DNA from: Bacteroidota bacterium | GTDB lineage: Bacteria; Bacteroidota; Bacteroidia; Sphingobacteriales; Sphingobacteriaceae | Assembly: GCA_013286325.1 (NCBI GenBank) | Contig: JABDFZ010000009.1 | Coordinates: 1-52,330 of the forward strand | Direction of reading: 5' to 3' | DNA: 52,330 nucleotides | Made by a program: the position numbers and the translations under genes | The notes under the pieces: model-generated | What the model saw: the letters and a program-made list of their open reading frames with translations, nothing else | Told to the model about the DNA's origin: nothing | Database searches by the model: none | Shown here: positions 24,315-32,580 of the stretch, piece by piece | Layout of the letters: each line of letters begins with the position of its first letter | Numbering within the stretch: position 1 is the stretch's first letter

Positions 24315-24890
24315 TTAACTCACGCCCTCTGCATAGGGCTTACACCTGCCCAGCCAACTGCTTAGCCATTGTGCATCAGCTGGCGTAAGGTTTACCCGTT
24401 CGTAATAATTAGCTACCCTTATACCATTAAATGCTGTAACATATAAGTCGGGCGGTAATGAATTAATACATCCAAGCGTTAAAGGGCCAACCTGCCCGTC
24501 AACAGTTACTGCGTGTTGCTTTACGACATTGCAAGCCATTTGTGCAGCTTTTGAAGCAGTGATGATACAAGGATTTACCGAACAATCGAACAAGGCATTA
24601 GCCACCTGCTGGTCGTTAATAGTTGTTAAGCCCAATGGATTCCAGTAATCAGCCTCATAAAACTGTTGTACATTAGCCTGCAGTGACTGGTTAGCAGCAA
24701 ATAAGCCATTAAGAGTTGATACACTTGCCCCAGGATTTGCGGCATTAATCTGGTCAATTATGGGCCAGCCGCTCCATGATGGGTTTTGCGAACGGTCTAC
24801 ACCCATATAGGTTTCTGCTTCACCTTCGCCGGGATTATATCCTCCCTCGGTTTGCATGGTTATATTAAATGCGGTTAAAAAATCGGCCAT
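24315..24890 (-). CDS. Glycoside hydrolase family 108 muramidase (N-acetylmuramidase) with peptidoglycan-binding-like C-terminus
   Basis: This 191-residue protein has no signal peptide. The GH108 catalytic signature is at the N-terminus (MQTEGGYN), with catalytic Glu15 in EGGY. YMGVDRSQNPSW and FYEADYWNPLGL follow, as in the family. The C-terminal part (VTVDGQVGPLTLGCINSLPP and YVTAFNGIRVANYYERV) resembles the predicted peptidoglycan-binding domain that accompanies GH108. It hydrolyses the MurNAc-GlcNAc backbone. Lack of a signal means export needs lysis, a holin or a dedicated secretion system. It is paired with the M15 peptidase gene. Confidence 0.9.
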   Translation of the reverse strand: MADFLTAFNITMQTEGGYNPGEGEAETYMGVDRSQNPSWSGWPIIDQINAANPGASVSTLNGLFAANQSLQANVQQFYEADYWNPLGLTTINDQQVANALFDCSVNPCIITASKAAQMACNVVKQHAVTVDGQVGPLTLGCINSLPPDLYVTAFNGIRVANYYERVNLTPADAQWLSSWLGRCKPYAEGVS

Positions 24891-25173
24891 CTGATTTAGG
24901 TTTTATGGTGAAATAAAGAAATTGTGATCAATAGTTTGCTTAAACTTTTCAGGATATTATTATGGTACAAAGCACTGTCAATGCACGCATTACAATAAGG
25001 ATTTAAGCTACCTTAAAGTTAGGATATAATTAACTTGATTACAAATGTTTAAGTGTTTTTTTAAGTCCGGAGCCCTGAGGTAATCTAAAACCTTGTCATT
25101 AGGTTACTTAAATTTTGTTTAAATTTTTATGCTGTTGGTTTTCTTTGTCAATTTGTATGCATAGTTTTAAAAC

Positions 25174-25746
25174 ATGTTTGAACAGTTTATAAATTTCTTA
25201 AAGTTATTTAAGGATATCCCCGATGCGGATATTGCCATTATTGAGCACGAACTGATTTACAAAAAAATTAAGGAAGGCGAAGTCCTTTTCCGTGAAGGTA
25301 ATATCTGTAAAGAGATGTATTTTATTTGTAAAGGCGTTTTGCGTGTTGTTTCGCAAAACGAAAAGGGCAACCATGTTACCCATTTCTTTCTGAAAGAAAA
25401 CCAGTTTTGCTGCATCCTGAACAGCTTCAACAATAACCTTCATGGCAACGAAGGCATAGAAACAGCCTGCGATGCTGAACTGATCATCATAAAAAAACAA
25501 AAACTATTAATCCTCTTCGAAAAGCTGCCGTATCTTAAGCCATTGATAAATGGTATCCAACTCCAGTCTCTTGTTGATAAAATACAGATCAAAAATGCAT
25601 ACCAGGGCGAGGATGCGGCAATGCGCTATCGTAATTTTCTGATCCGCCAGCCCGATATTGCACTCCGCGTATCATTAAGCGATATTGCATCTTATCTTGG
25701 TATCACACAGCAATCGTTAAGCCGCATCCGCAAAAATATGCGCTAA
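25174..25746 (+). CDS. Crp/Fnr family transcriptional regulator
   Basis: This 190-residue protein has an N-terminal cyclic-nucleotide-binding-like beta barrel (KKIKEGEVLFREGNICKEMYF, FICKGVLRVV). A long dimerisation helix and a C-terminal helix-turn-helix follow (LSDIASYLGITQQSLSRIRKNM). The phosphate-binding cassette of true CRP is not recognisable, and no Fe-S cysteine set like that of FNR is visible. The effector is therefore unknown, as for most Bacteroidota members. It lies 71 bases upstream of an SDR-fold gene, with a perfect palindrome in the gap, so it or a regulator elsewhere may control that gene. Confidence 0.9.
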   Translation: MFEQFINFLKLFKDIPDADIAIIEHELIYKKIKEGEVLFREGNICKEMYFICKGVLRVVSQNEKGNHVTHFFLKENQFCCILNSFNNNLHGNEGIETACDAELIIIKKQKLLILFEKLPYLKPLINGIQLQSLVDKIQIKNAYQGEDAAMRYRNFLIRQPDIALRVSLSDIASYLGITQQSLSRIRKNMR

Positions 25747-25751
25747 CGCTT

Positions 25752-25767
25752 TTTACCATTTGGTAAA
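25752..25767. promoter_or_regulatory. Perfect 16-base palindrome, candidate operator of the SDR gene
   Basis: TTTACCATTTGGTAAA is a perfect inverted repeat of 7-base arms with two central bases. It is placed 51 bases before the SDR start codon, a typical operator position. The sequence is like sites of HxlR-type repressors and unlike the canonical CRP site (TGTGA...TCACA). Confidence 0.6.
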
Positions 25768-25817
25768 TGCCGGGCGGTGAACTAACCGGAACTTTGTCTT
25801 GATAAAAAATTAAGACA

Positions 25818-26561
25818 ATGAAAGACACAGTAAATACCGCCCAGGGCTTACAGGGCAAACGTATCGTATTATTAGGCGGCACATCAGGTTTCGGTAGGGC
25901 TACAGCAATTGCAGCCGCACAGGAAGGAGCGGAAATAATTGTAGTATCGAGCCAGCAAAAAAGGATTGATGAAGCGCTGGCCAACCTACCGGCTGGCAGC
26001 AAAGGATACGCCGCAAATCTTGCCGATGAACAACAGGTTGAAGAATTATTTAAAACCATCGGCGAATTTGACCACCTGGTTTTTACCGCAGGCGAAACAT
26101 TGCAGCTGGCTGAATTGCCTGCTTTAAAGATGGACGAAGCCCGGCAGTTTTTTAACCTGCGCTTTTGGGGGGCACTAATGGCTGCAAAATACGGCAGTCC
26201 GTTTATACGCCAAGGCGGATCAATTACATTAACCAATGGCATAGTAGGCTTGCGCCCATGGAAAGGATGGGTAGTAGCGGCAGGAGTAACAGGAGCAGTT
26301 GAGGCTCTTACACGTGCACTTGCGGTTGACCTTGCGCCCATCCGCGTAAATGCAGTTTGCGCCGGAATGGTGAGGACTGATCTTTGGAGCAATATCCCTG
26401 AAGCCGATAGGGAGGCCATGTTTAACGATGTAGGCAGCAAGTTATTAACCGGAAAAATTGGCGAGCCTGAAGATATTGCCCAGGCCTTTTTGTACCTGAT
26501 GCGCGGTAATTTCAGCACAGGTCAGGTTGTTGTAGTCGACGGCGGCGGGGTGCTGGTTTAA
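25818..26561 (+). CDS. SDR-fold protein lacking the canonical Ser-Tyr-Lys catalytic residues
   Basis: The 247-residue protein has the full SDR Rossmann frame. GGTSGFGRATA (from residue 20) is the nucleotide-binding loop, FDHLVFTAGE stands in for the NNAG strand, and IRVNAVCAGMVRTDLW and VVVVDGGGVL are canonical. By alignment with ordinary SDRs, the SS before the active site is replaced by TN (139-140) in SITLTNGIVG. The YxxxK positions read Ala154 and Thr158 in WVVAAGVTGAVEALTRA. The fold is clear, but classical dehydrogenase activity is doubtful. It follows a Crp/Fnr gene and ends before a strong hairpin. Confidence 0.88.
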   Translation: MKDTVNTAQGLQGKRIVLLGGTSGFGRATAIAAAQEGAEIIVVSSQQKRIDEALANLPAGSKGYAANLADEQQVEELFKTIGEFDHLVFTAGETLQLAELPALKMDEARQFFNLRFWGALMAAKYGSPFIRQGGSITLTNGIVGLRPWKGWVVAAGVTGAVEALTRALAVDLAPIRVNAVCAGMVRTDLWSNIPEADREAMFNDVGSKLLTGKIGEPEDIAQAFLYLMRGNFSTGQVVVVDGGGVLV

Positions 26562-26630
26562 ATATAACCACCTTTGTTAGTCAGCGTTTATATCCTGAGC
26601 ACATTATAAAAGGTTTTTAAATAATTACCG

Positions 26631-26683
26631 GGCATCTCAAAAAACTCATATATTTATAAATATGCTTTAGTTTTTGAGATGCC
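26631..26683. terminator. Long stem-loop after the SDR gene
   Basis: GGCATCTCAAAAAACT (26631-26646) pairs with AGTTTTTGAGATGCC (26669-26683) with one bulge, and the AT-rich interior is also self-complementary. It is a likely bidirectional terminator that isolates the following peptide gene. Confidence 0.85.
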
Positions 26684-26822
26684 TTATCCATTTTCTGATT
26701 TATTTTTATAACAGCATCTTGTATCCTTTAGCTAATAAAGGAGCATGCACTTTGCAATACATGCAGCTTAATTACCGGGGCGTGGTTACGGTAAATAGTA
26801 CCAATCTTATATATCTATTTTT

Positions 26823-27032
26823 ATGAAGAAATTTGAAAAACTCAGCAAATCTGAAATGAAAAACGTTAAAGGTGGACAATTTTCCCCGCCAAATTGTACA
26901 GTAGGTTCAGCCTGTTATGATGTTAGAGGATCTCGGGGCGCGTGTGCCGCTAATGAGTGGGTAGGTCAGCCTTGCAAGTGTATTGTAGGCGGTTTATGGT
27001 CTGGTTCTTATTGTCAGAGCGGAAATATCTAA
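26823..27032 (+). CDS. Double-glycine leader peptide with a six-cysteine core (bacteriocin-like or other secreted peptide)
   Basis: This 69-residue peptide has a classic GG leader: KKFEKLSKSEMKNVKGG, ending at Gly17-Gly18. The 51-residue core holds six cysteines (25, 31, 41, 51, 53, 64) plus many Gly and Ser. In known systems a C39-peptidase ABC transporter cleaves after GG. No such transporter or modification enzyme is in the window. The core could form three disulfides or be modified. It sits alone between two hairpin-rich or terminator-bounded spacers. Bacteriocin is only one option; signalling or toxin-like roles are equally open. Confidence 0.85.
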   Translation: MKKFEKLSKSEMKNVKGGQFSPPNCTVGSACYDVRGSRGACAANEWVGQPCKCIVGGLWSGSYCQSGNI

Positions 27033-27211
27033 GCAATTAATAAGGTTGAAGGTTATTTCAGCTTTAGATCAATTATTTAATAAAATTATGAGGTTGTCTA
27101 AAAAGACAGCCTCTATTTGTTTCGGCTAATCCATTCATAAATTAAAAAATACTTAAAAAGAATTTTAGAGGATTAAACTAAAACTATATCTTTAGTTTTC
27201 AAATCACCCCA

Positions 27212-27799
27212 ATGAAAACACTCAGTATAGTTATCTTCTCCTGCATTCTTCTCAGTACAAAGCTTTCAGCCCAAACCGTGAAGCATGATACTATCCTTAT
27301 CCAAAAAATAGATTCCATGTTTAAGGACGATCAGTTTTGGCGCAAGGAATATATGAAACTTGATAAAAAGGAATCAAAATACGACCAGGAAACAATAGAA
27401 AGGAAATGTGCGGAAACCGACAGCATAAACGAGGCTAAAGCAAAAGCTATTATCAATAACTATGGCTACCCGGGGTATAACCTGGTAGGAGAGTGGTCTA
27501 ACGATTTTTGGGCTATTGTGCAGCATTGTGATGATGATATTCCATTTCAGGAACAGGTTTTAGCTTTAATGAAAAAAGAACTTGTAAGGAATAACGCCAG
27601 TAAAGAAAATTATGCGTATCTGCTCGACAGGGTTTTGGTTGGCAAACACCAAAAACAGATTTACGGTACCCAGGTACGTGTTGACCCTAAAACACATAAA
27701 GCAACTCCTTTGCCATTAAAATACCCAAAGTCGGTTAATAAGTTACGTAAGCAGGTGGGTATGCAGCCATTAGAAGTATACCTTAAAAGCTTTGAATAA
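27212..27799 (+). CDS. Secreted DUF6624 family protein
   Basis: This 195-residue protein has a signal peptide (MKTLSIVIFSCILLSTKLSAQ). The domain contains the family landmarks YGYPGYNLVGEWSNDFWAIVQHCD, PFQEQVLALMKKEL, YLLDRVLVGKHQKQIYGTQV and the closing LRKQVGMQPLEVYL. DUF6624 is of unknown function and frequent in Bacteroidota. A 7/8 match to the -7 box (TATCTTTA, 27187-27194) lies 18 bases upstream. It is monocistronic. Confidence 0.85.
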   Translation: MKTLSIVIFSCILLSTKLSAQTVKHDTILIQKIDSMFKDDQFWRKEYMKLDKKESKYDQETIERKCAETDSINEAKAKAIINNYGYPGYNLVGEWSNDFWAIVQHCDDDIPFQEQVLALMKKELVRNNASKENYAYLLDRVLVGKHQKQIYGTQVRVDPKTHKATPLPLKYPKSVNKLRKQVGMQPLEVYLKSFE

Positions 27800-28181
27800 T
27801 ATCGACCCTGAAATTCGACTATCCACCATTCGGCTTATCACCTGATAAATGGTTTTGTGCTATGGGTTCCCTCTTGAGAGTAATAGTCTATTATTGGACA
27901 GATAGGCTTTTAATTCCTTCCCTGGGGAGGGGTGCGGTTGCCTGTGAAGTGGTAAGGAGGGGTTTATGCGCTATAACAAACCTCTCCCTTCCCCTCCCAG
28001 GGGAGGGAATCGCACAAGCCCCTGCACCTAAATCTTAAAGATGTCTTTTCATCGGCTATTACTCTTTTGAGAGGGGCAGGTTGTGTTTATGAGCAATTAA
28101 ACACACCCCGCCACTACACCATTCTGCGGCTTACCCCTCTCAATAAGGGAATACAAAAACCAAATGGTCATTAAATTTCTT
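27800..28181. repeat. Gene-free spacer filled with nested palindromes
   Basis: Outer arms CCTCTTGAGAGTAATAG (27870-27886) and CTATTACTCTTTTGAGAGG (28056-28074) are inverted copies. Between them CCTTCCCTGGGGAGGGG (27916-27932) and CTTCCCCTCCCAGGGGAGGG (27988-28007) each fold, and they also pair with one another. A further CCCCTCTCAATAAGGGA lies near 28135. Both neighbouring genes end here, so one role is bidirectional termination. No ORF or RNA family is recognised. Confidence 0.7.
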
Positions 28182-30257
28182 TTAATAGTTAAGTGTTAAC
28201 CGGGGATTATTGCTGGTAGCTTCCCGGCTGCCAAACTGAACATCATTTGTGGAACCAAACGCTCCCTTGTTTATCAATAAAAAAGAAACCAAATGATCTG
28301 GTTTTTGCAGCTGGGCGTTAATGGCAGCAGTTACATTCAAAGTATATCTTCCGATACCTCCAACTTGAATGGTACCAACATAGGTTGTATCCGTTGGTGC
28401 ATTATTCCAGGTCATGGTAGTTTCACCCCAGTTTTCGGTGTTAGTTTTATATACCGTTATAATCCGCGTTGGATCCGTATTTTCCGCAGAGACATATAAT
28501 GTAAGTACTGCGCTTTGTACCTGGGAAGCTGTGACGCTGGAAAAATCAAATTTGCCATAAGCTCTTCTTGCGTAGGAGGCCGCGTCTGATTTTACCACCA
28601 GGGTTGTCGTTGTTCCATAATTGGTGTTAGCGTATGATCCGTCACGAACATAAGTATCTGCTGTCGGGGCAAATCCGATTGAAGTGTATGTTTGCTGATG
28701 CTGGGAAGCGCCAATATCCGGACTCCCGCCGGGAAGTGTATTTTGGAAGTAATCATAACCGCCGTTGCTGGCTATTGCAACGCCGGCATTTAAACAGGGC
28801 GATGTAGTGATTAAATTATATGCTGATGCTGAACTAAGCCCTGCAGCGTGCGCCCCCGCGTTAACAAAACCCGGGTTAATAATAATATTTCCCGAAACTG
28901 TACCCGCCGGGCCATTTGTTGCTGTAAGTGAAGCCGGGTAAAAACAATTGTTTTGAAAAACAGCGGATGAAGAAATTGGCCTGTCAGAAAAACTCGGGAC
29001 TGATCCGGCAGCATAAAATATATTATTGCTGAACATGCTATTGAAAGAAAAGCTGCTACTGGTATTGGTATATTCAAATATTCGTGTAAACGTACCACTG
29101 GTATAAAATGTGTTATTGTATATCTTATTTGTGGTAGAGTTTGAAGTGTAATTGAAAAATTTAGATCCTCCGCTTGACGAATTGGCATCATTTACACTCA
29201 TATTATACCTTACTATAATGTTAGAGGCGTCGGGCATAAACAACATAAAACCCCTGGCATTATCATGCGTATAGTTATATTCAAAAATATCACCATTGGT
29301 ATTCTCGTCTGCATCAAATGGTTCGCCATCATAAATCCCGCCGCCTGTAATACCGGAAATTTCATTATGCGCAATAATGGTCCCTGTACTATTCCAGGTC
29401 CAGCATCCTGCAAAATTAGCCGCATCGCTCTTGCAAACATTTTTTAGCACGTTGTTGGTGATTTTAGAGTTTGTAACGCCATGCAGAACAATGCCATCGC
29501 CGGCAATATTTTCAATCAGGTTACTATCAAACACTACATTATTGGCTTGTGCCGGATCAGGAGAACTTGTTCTTATGCCTTCCATGTCACAATCTGCAAC
29601 ATGGCATTTCGTAACTAATATATTATTGATAAGGCCGGTAAAGATAATCCCGCCTGTTCCTTTGTTGTAATTTGCAGTTCCAACACCGGTTGAATTCACA
29701 TTATGTATATAACAGTTTTGAATAGTAATGTCGCTGGTAGCTGCCGTATTGGAATTGTTTACCCGGATCCCTGTTACAGCATAATTCAAACCAGATGCAA
29801 CAGTATTGGTAATTTCCAGGTTGTTTATTTGCCAGTATGATTGATTGTTAAGTGCAACTGTAACCGAACCATTGGTTAACCCTCCGCCATTGATGATGGG
29901 GTTACTCCCGGTTCCATACATGTCTATTACAATTGGCGACCCTGAGCTCCCTGATCCTTGAGGAGCCAGATTCCCGGACCACACGCCTCCGGCCTTAAAC
30001 AAAATCTGATCGCCGGGCGAAAATGTTGTAGCACTTACCTTTGCAATTGTTTGCCAGGGTGTTGTTGAACTTAGCCCGTTATTACTGTCACTCCCGGAAG
30101 GATCTACATAATAAATGTTCCCGCTTAACGCAGATAATGACTTATGTGATTTACCAGCCAGAGCAGCATGGGGATTAGATTTTTGCAGCATACCTTTGCT
30201 GCATGATACCAATAAGTTAATAGCTAAAACCGGCACCAGTAGTAGTACTTTTTTCAT
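28182..30257 (-). CDS. Right-handed parallel beta-helix lipoprotein with C-terminal DNRLRE/CBM96-like domain
   Basis: This 691-residue protein has a lipoprotein signal with lipobox LLVSC (Cys19). It then has IYYVDPSGSDSNNGLSS, typical of pectate-lyase-like beta-helix proteins, followed by many short N/G/I-rich coils (about 90-480: NCYIHNVN, NNVLKNV, YNYTHDN). The C-terminal about 165 residues (APTADTYVRDGSYANTNYG, YGKFDFSS, AVLTLYV, TENWGETTMTWNNAP) form a DNRLRE/CBM96-type domain; CBM96 is known to bind alginate. It is probably a surface polysaccharide lyase or glycan-binding protein. Substrate is not decided by sequence. Confidence 0.9.
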   Translation of the reverse strand: MKKVLLLVPVLAINLLVSCSKGMLQKSNPHAALAGKSHKSLSALSGNIYYVDPSGSDSNNGLSSTTPWQTIAKVSATTFSPGDQILFKAGGVWSGNLAPQGSGSSGSPIVIDMYGTGSNPIINGGGLTNGSVTVALNNQSYWQINNLEITNTVASGLNYAVTGIRVNNSNTAATSDITIQNCYIHNVNSTGVGTANYNKGTGGIIFTGLINNILVTKCHVADCDMEGIRTSSPDPAQANNVVFDSNLIENIAGDGIVLHGVTNSKITNNVLKNVCKSDAANFAGCWTWNSTGTIIAHNEISGITGGGIYDGEPFDADENTNGDIFEYNYTHDNARGFMLFMPDASNIIVRYNMSVNDANSSSGGSKFFNYTSNSTTNKIYNNTFYTSGTFTRIFEYTNTSSSFSFNSMFSNNIFYAAGSVPSFSDRPISSSAVFQNNCFYPASLTATNGPAGTVSGNIIINPGFVNAGAHAAGLSSASAYNLITTSPCLNAGVAIASNGGYDYFQNTLPGGSPDIGASQHQQTYTSIGFAPTADTYVRDGSYANTNYGTTTTLVVKSDAASYARRAYGKFDFSSVTASQVQSAVLTLYVSAENTDPTRIITVYKTNTENWGETTMTWNNAPTDTTYVGTIQVGGIGRYTLNVTAAINAQLQKPDHLVSFLLINKGAFGSTNDVQFGSREATSNNPRLTLNY

Positions 30258-30511
30258 TTTTAATTGGTTTAAGTAAATAATTGGTTAAAAAGATCAATGC
30301 ACGTAAACAGAAGTTTACCTGTTGATTGATATCAAATGACGGGATTTGAAAAATACTACCAGGGGTAAATTTCTAACTAAATAGGGGGACATTTCTAAAT
30401 ATTTATCATTAGTAAAATCCGCTTTCGCAGTCACCTCAAAACTTTATATGCCAACAATCACTACCCCTTAAACTAAATTTCACTTTTTCATACAACAAAT
30501 CATTTTTATAT
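30258..30511. other. Divergent intergenic region
   Basis: This is AT-rich DNA between the beta-helix gene and the first GH13 gene. Apart from the -7 box at 30512-30519 I see no ORF, hairpin or repeat. It presumably holds promoters for both directions and any operator for the alpha-glucan locus. Confidence 0.5.
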
Positions 30512-30519
30512 TAAATTTG
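30512..30519 (+). promoter_or_regulatory. -7 promoter box of the first GH13 gene (TAAATTTG)
   Basis: This is a full match to TAnnTTTG. Transcription from near 30525 gives a leader of about 55 bases to the ATG at 30579. Confidence 0.6.
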
Positions 30520-30578
30520 AAACGCGGTTCGTGAGAAAAATTCCGGACAGCCCGATTATATTCCTGGTAAAACCTGAT

Positions 30579-32432
30579 ATGAAAAAAACTTTATTTTTTA
30601 TGGCCTGCTGCCTGTTAACGGCATTGGCCTCATCGGCGCAAATTCCTGCCCTGGAGCGCGTAGAACCCATGTTTTGGTGGGTTGGTATGCATAATCCCGA
30701 CCTGCAACTGATCGTTCACGGCGACCATATTGCATCCCGGAAAGTGGAGCTAAACTACCCGGGTGTGAAGCTGGTTGCGGTGCACAAAGTTGAAAATCCT
30801 AATTATTTATTCATCGATTTACGCATTTTTTCAGGTACAGTACCGGGAACGTTCCCGATAAAATTTATCAAAGCAGGGGAAAAGCCCTTAACATACAGTT
30901 ATGCCCTCAAAGCACGCGACCATTCTGCAGGTCGTGCACAAGGGGTAACCAACAAAGATTTGATCTACCTCATTATGCCCGACCGTTTCTCGAATGGAGA
31001 CCCGGCAAACGACTCATTCACCAATTTGCGCGAGCAGGGGATTCACCGCGATTCTATGTTCAGCCGCCACGGTGGCGATCTGCAGGGGGTGATGAACCAC
31101 CTGGATTACCTTAAAGACCTTGGTGTAACAGCCATTTGGCTAACACCCGAAATTGAGAATGATGAACCCCGGGCTTCTTACCACGGCTATGCGGTAACTG
31201 ATTATTATAAGGTGGACCCCCGGTATGGTACTAATGAGCTTTACAAAAAGTTTGTCGAAAAATGCCACAGCATGGGTTTAAAGGTGGTAAAGGACCTGGT
31301 GCATAACCATGCCGGTACCGAAGGCTATACCATTTTGGATATGCCTATGAAAAGTTGGGTACACCAATGGCCAAAATATACCCGGTCGAACTTTAAATAT
31401 GAGGCAGTGATGGACCCTCACGGCTCAGCAGCCGATCGTAAATTAATGCTTGATGGTTGGTTCGATCACCGTATGGCCGACATGAATCAAAATAACCTTT
31501 ATGTACAGAAATTTTTAACCCAAAACCATATCTGGTGGATTGAGTACGCAGGAGTAGACGGCTTAAGGCTTGATACTTATCCTTACAACGATCCCGAATA
31601 TATGGCCAAATGGGCAGTTGATGTTAAGAACGAATTCCCGCATTTATCCATATTTGGCGAAGTGCTCACGCCTTCAGTGGTGACCCAGGCCTATTTTACA
31701 CAAGGCAACACCGTAAACCGCGGGCTCGATACACATTTGCCAGGCATAACTGATGGCGCAGTAAAAGAAGCAATTTACGAAGCTTTAAATGGCAAGGATG
31801 GCTGGGACAACGGTGTTACACATTTGTATGACGTACTGGCGCAGGATTTTTTATACCAGGATGTCAGCCGGAATGTAGTGTTCCTGGATAACCACGATAT
31901 GAGCCGCATGCTATCAATGGTTGACGAGGACATTACTAAATATAAATCGGCAATGGCTATGATGATGACGCTTCGTGGTGTGCCGCAAATGTATTATGGC
32001 GATGAGATATTGATGAAGAATTATTCAAATCCTGATGGCCTGGTTCGTGAGGATTTCCCCGGCGGATGGAGCGGCGACAAAGCCAACAAATTTACTGCTG
32101 ACGGACGCACCGATAAAGAAAACGATGCTTTTAACTATGTGCGCAAACTGGCCAATTACCGCAAAAATACAGCAGTTTTGCAAACCGGGAAAATGATGCA
32201 ATACCTGCCTCAAAAAGGCATATATGTTTATTTCAGGTACGATGATAAAAAAACGGTAATGGTGGTTTACAATGGGGATGATAAAGAGCAAACTACAAAA
32301 ACCGACAGGTATAGCGAAAGAATAAAAGCTGCCAAAACTGCAAAAAATGTGATTACCGGAGAAACAGTAGACCTGTCGAAATTAACTGTTCCAGCAAAAT
32401 CAACGTTGATTTTGGAGTTAATAGGCAGTTAG
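30579..32432 (+). CDS. Secreted GH13 alpha-amylase family enzyme (cyclomaltodextrinase/neopullulanase, SusA-like)
   Basis: From Met at 30579 the protein has 617 residues. A signal peptide (MKKTLFFMACCLLTALASSAQ) argues for this start over the upstream GTG at 30531. Residues about 25-115 form the N-terminal cyclomaltodextrinase-type domain (RVEPMFWWVGMHNPDLQL). The barrel has PDRFSNGDPAND, DLVHNHAG, nucleophile Asp332 in DGLRLDTYPY, acid/base Glu361 in FGEVLT and Asp440 in LDNHDMSR. All three GH13 acids are present. It should cut cyclodextrins, pullulan or maltodextrins in the periplasm and supply the downstream cytoplasmic enzymes. Confidence 0.95.
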   Translation: MKKTLFFMACCLLTALASSAQIPALERVEPMFWWVGMHNPDLQLIVHGDHIASRKVELNYPGVKLVAVHKVENPNYLFIDLRIFSGTVPGTFPIKFIKAGEKPLTYSYALKARDHSAGRAQGVTNKDLIYLIMPDRFSNGDPANDSFTNLREQGIHRDSMFSRHGGDLQGVMNHLDYLKDLGVTAIWLTPEIENDEPRASYHGYAVTDYYKVDPRYGTNELYKKFVEKCHSMGLKVVKDLVHNHAGTEGYTILDMPMKSWVHQWPKYTRSNFKYEAVMDPHGSAADRKLMLDGWFDHRMADMNQNNLYVQKFLTQNHIWWIEYAGVDGLRLDTYPYNDPEYMAKWAVDVKNEFPHLSIFGEVLTPSVVTQAYFTQGNTVNRGLDTHLPGITDGAVKEAIYEALNGKDGWDNGVTHLYDVLAQDFLYQDVSRNVVFLDNHDMSRMLSMVDEDITKYKSAMAMMMTLRGVPQMYYGDEILMKNYSNPDGLVREDFPGGWSGDKANKFTADGRTDKENDAFNYVRKLANYRKNTAVLQTGKMMQYLPQKGIYVYFRYDDKKTVMVVYNGDDKEQTTKTDRYSERIKAAKTAKNVITGETVDLSKLTVPAKSTLILELIGS

Positions 32433-32560
32433 GAACTGGTTATTAATAACCGGTTTATTTAGGATTTAATAATTGAAGTGTGTTTTTAGACAGGTTATTT
32501 AGGGAATTGATAAAAATGGCTACCATAAGGTAAACCGTAACTTACTAATCTCTAATTAAT

Positions 32561-32568
32561 TAAATTTG
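32561..32568 (+). promoter_or_regulatory. -7 promoter box of pgmB (TAAATTTG)
   Basis: This is a full match to TAnnTTTG, 12 bases before the ATG at 32581, giving a leader of under 10 bases. It suggests that pgmB, GH65 and the genes after it can be transcribed independently of the first GH13 gene. Confidence 0.55.
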
Positions 32569-32580
32569 CAAACAAATAAA

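Noticed and set aside
23706..24890. An intact prophage around the two lytic enzymes.
   Set aside because: Neighbouring genes are DUF2130 and a Crp/Fnr regulator; no structural, packaging or integrase gene is seen.
25703..26518. A 271-codon minus-strand frame across the SDR gene.
   Set aside because: It is antisense to a clear Rossmann-fold gene and has low-complexity Ser/Ala/Pro composition typical of shadows.
30531..30578. An upstream GTG start extending the first GH13 protein by 16 residues.
   Set aside because: The Met at 30579 gives a standard signal peptide; the extension would bury it.
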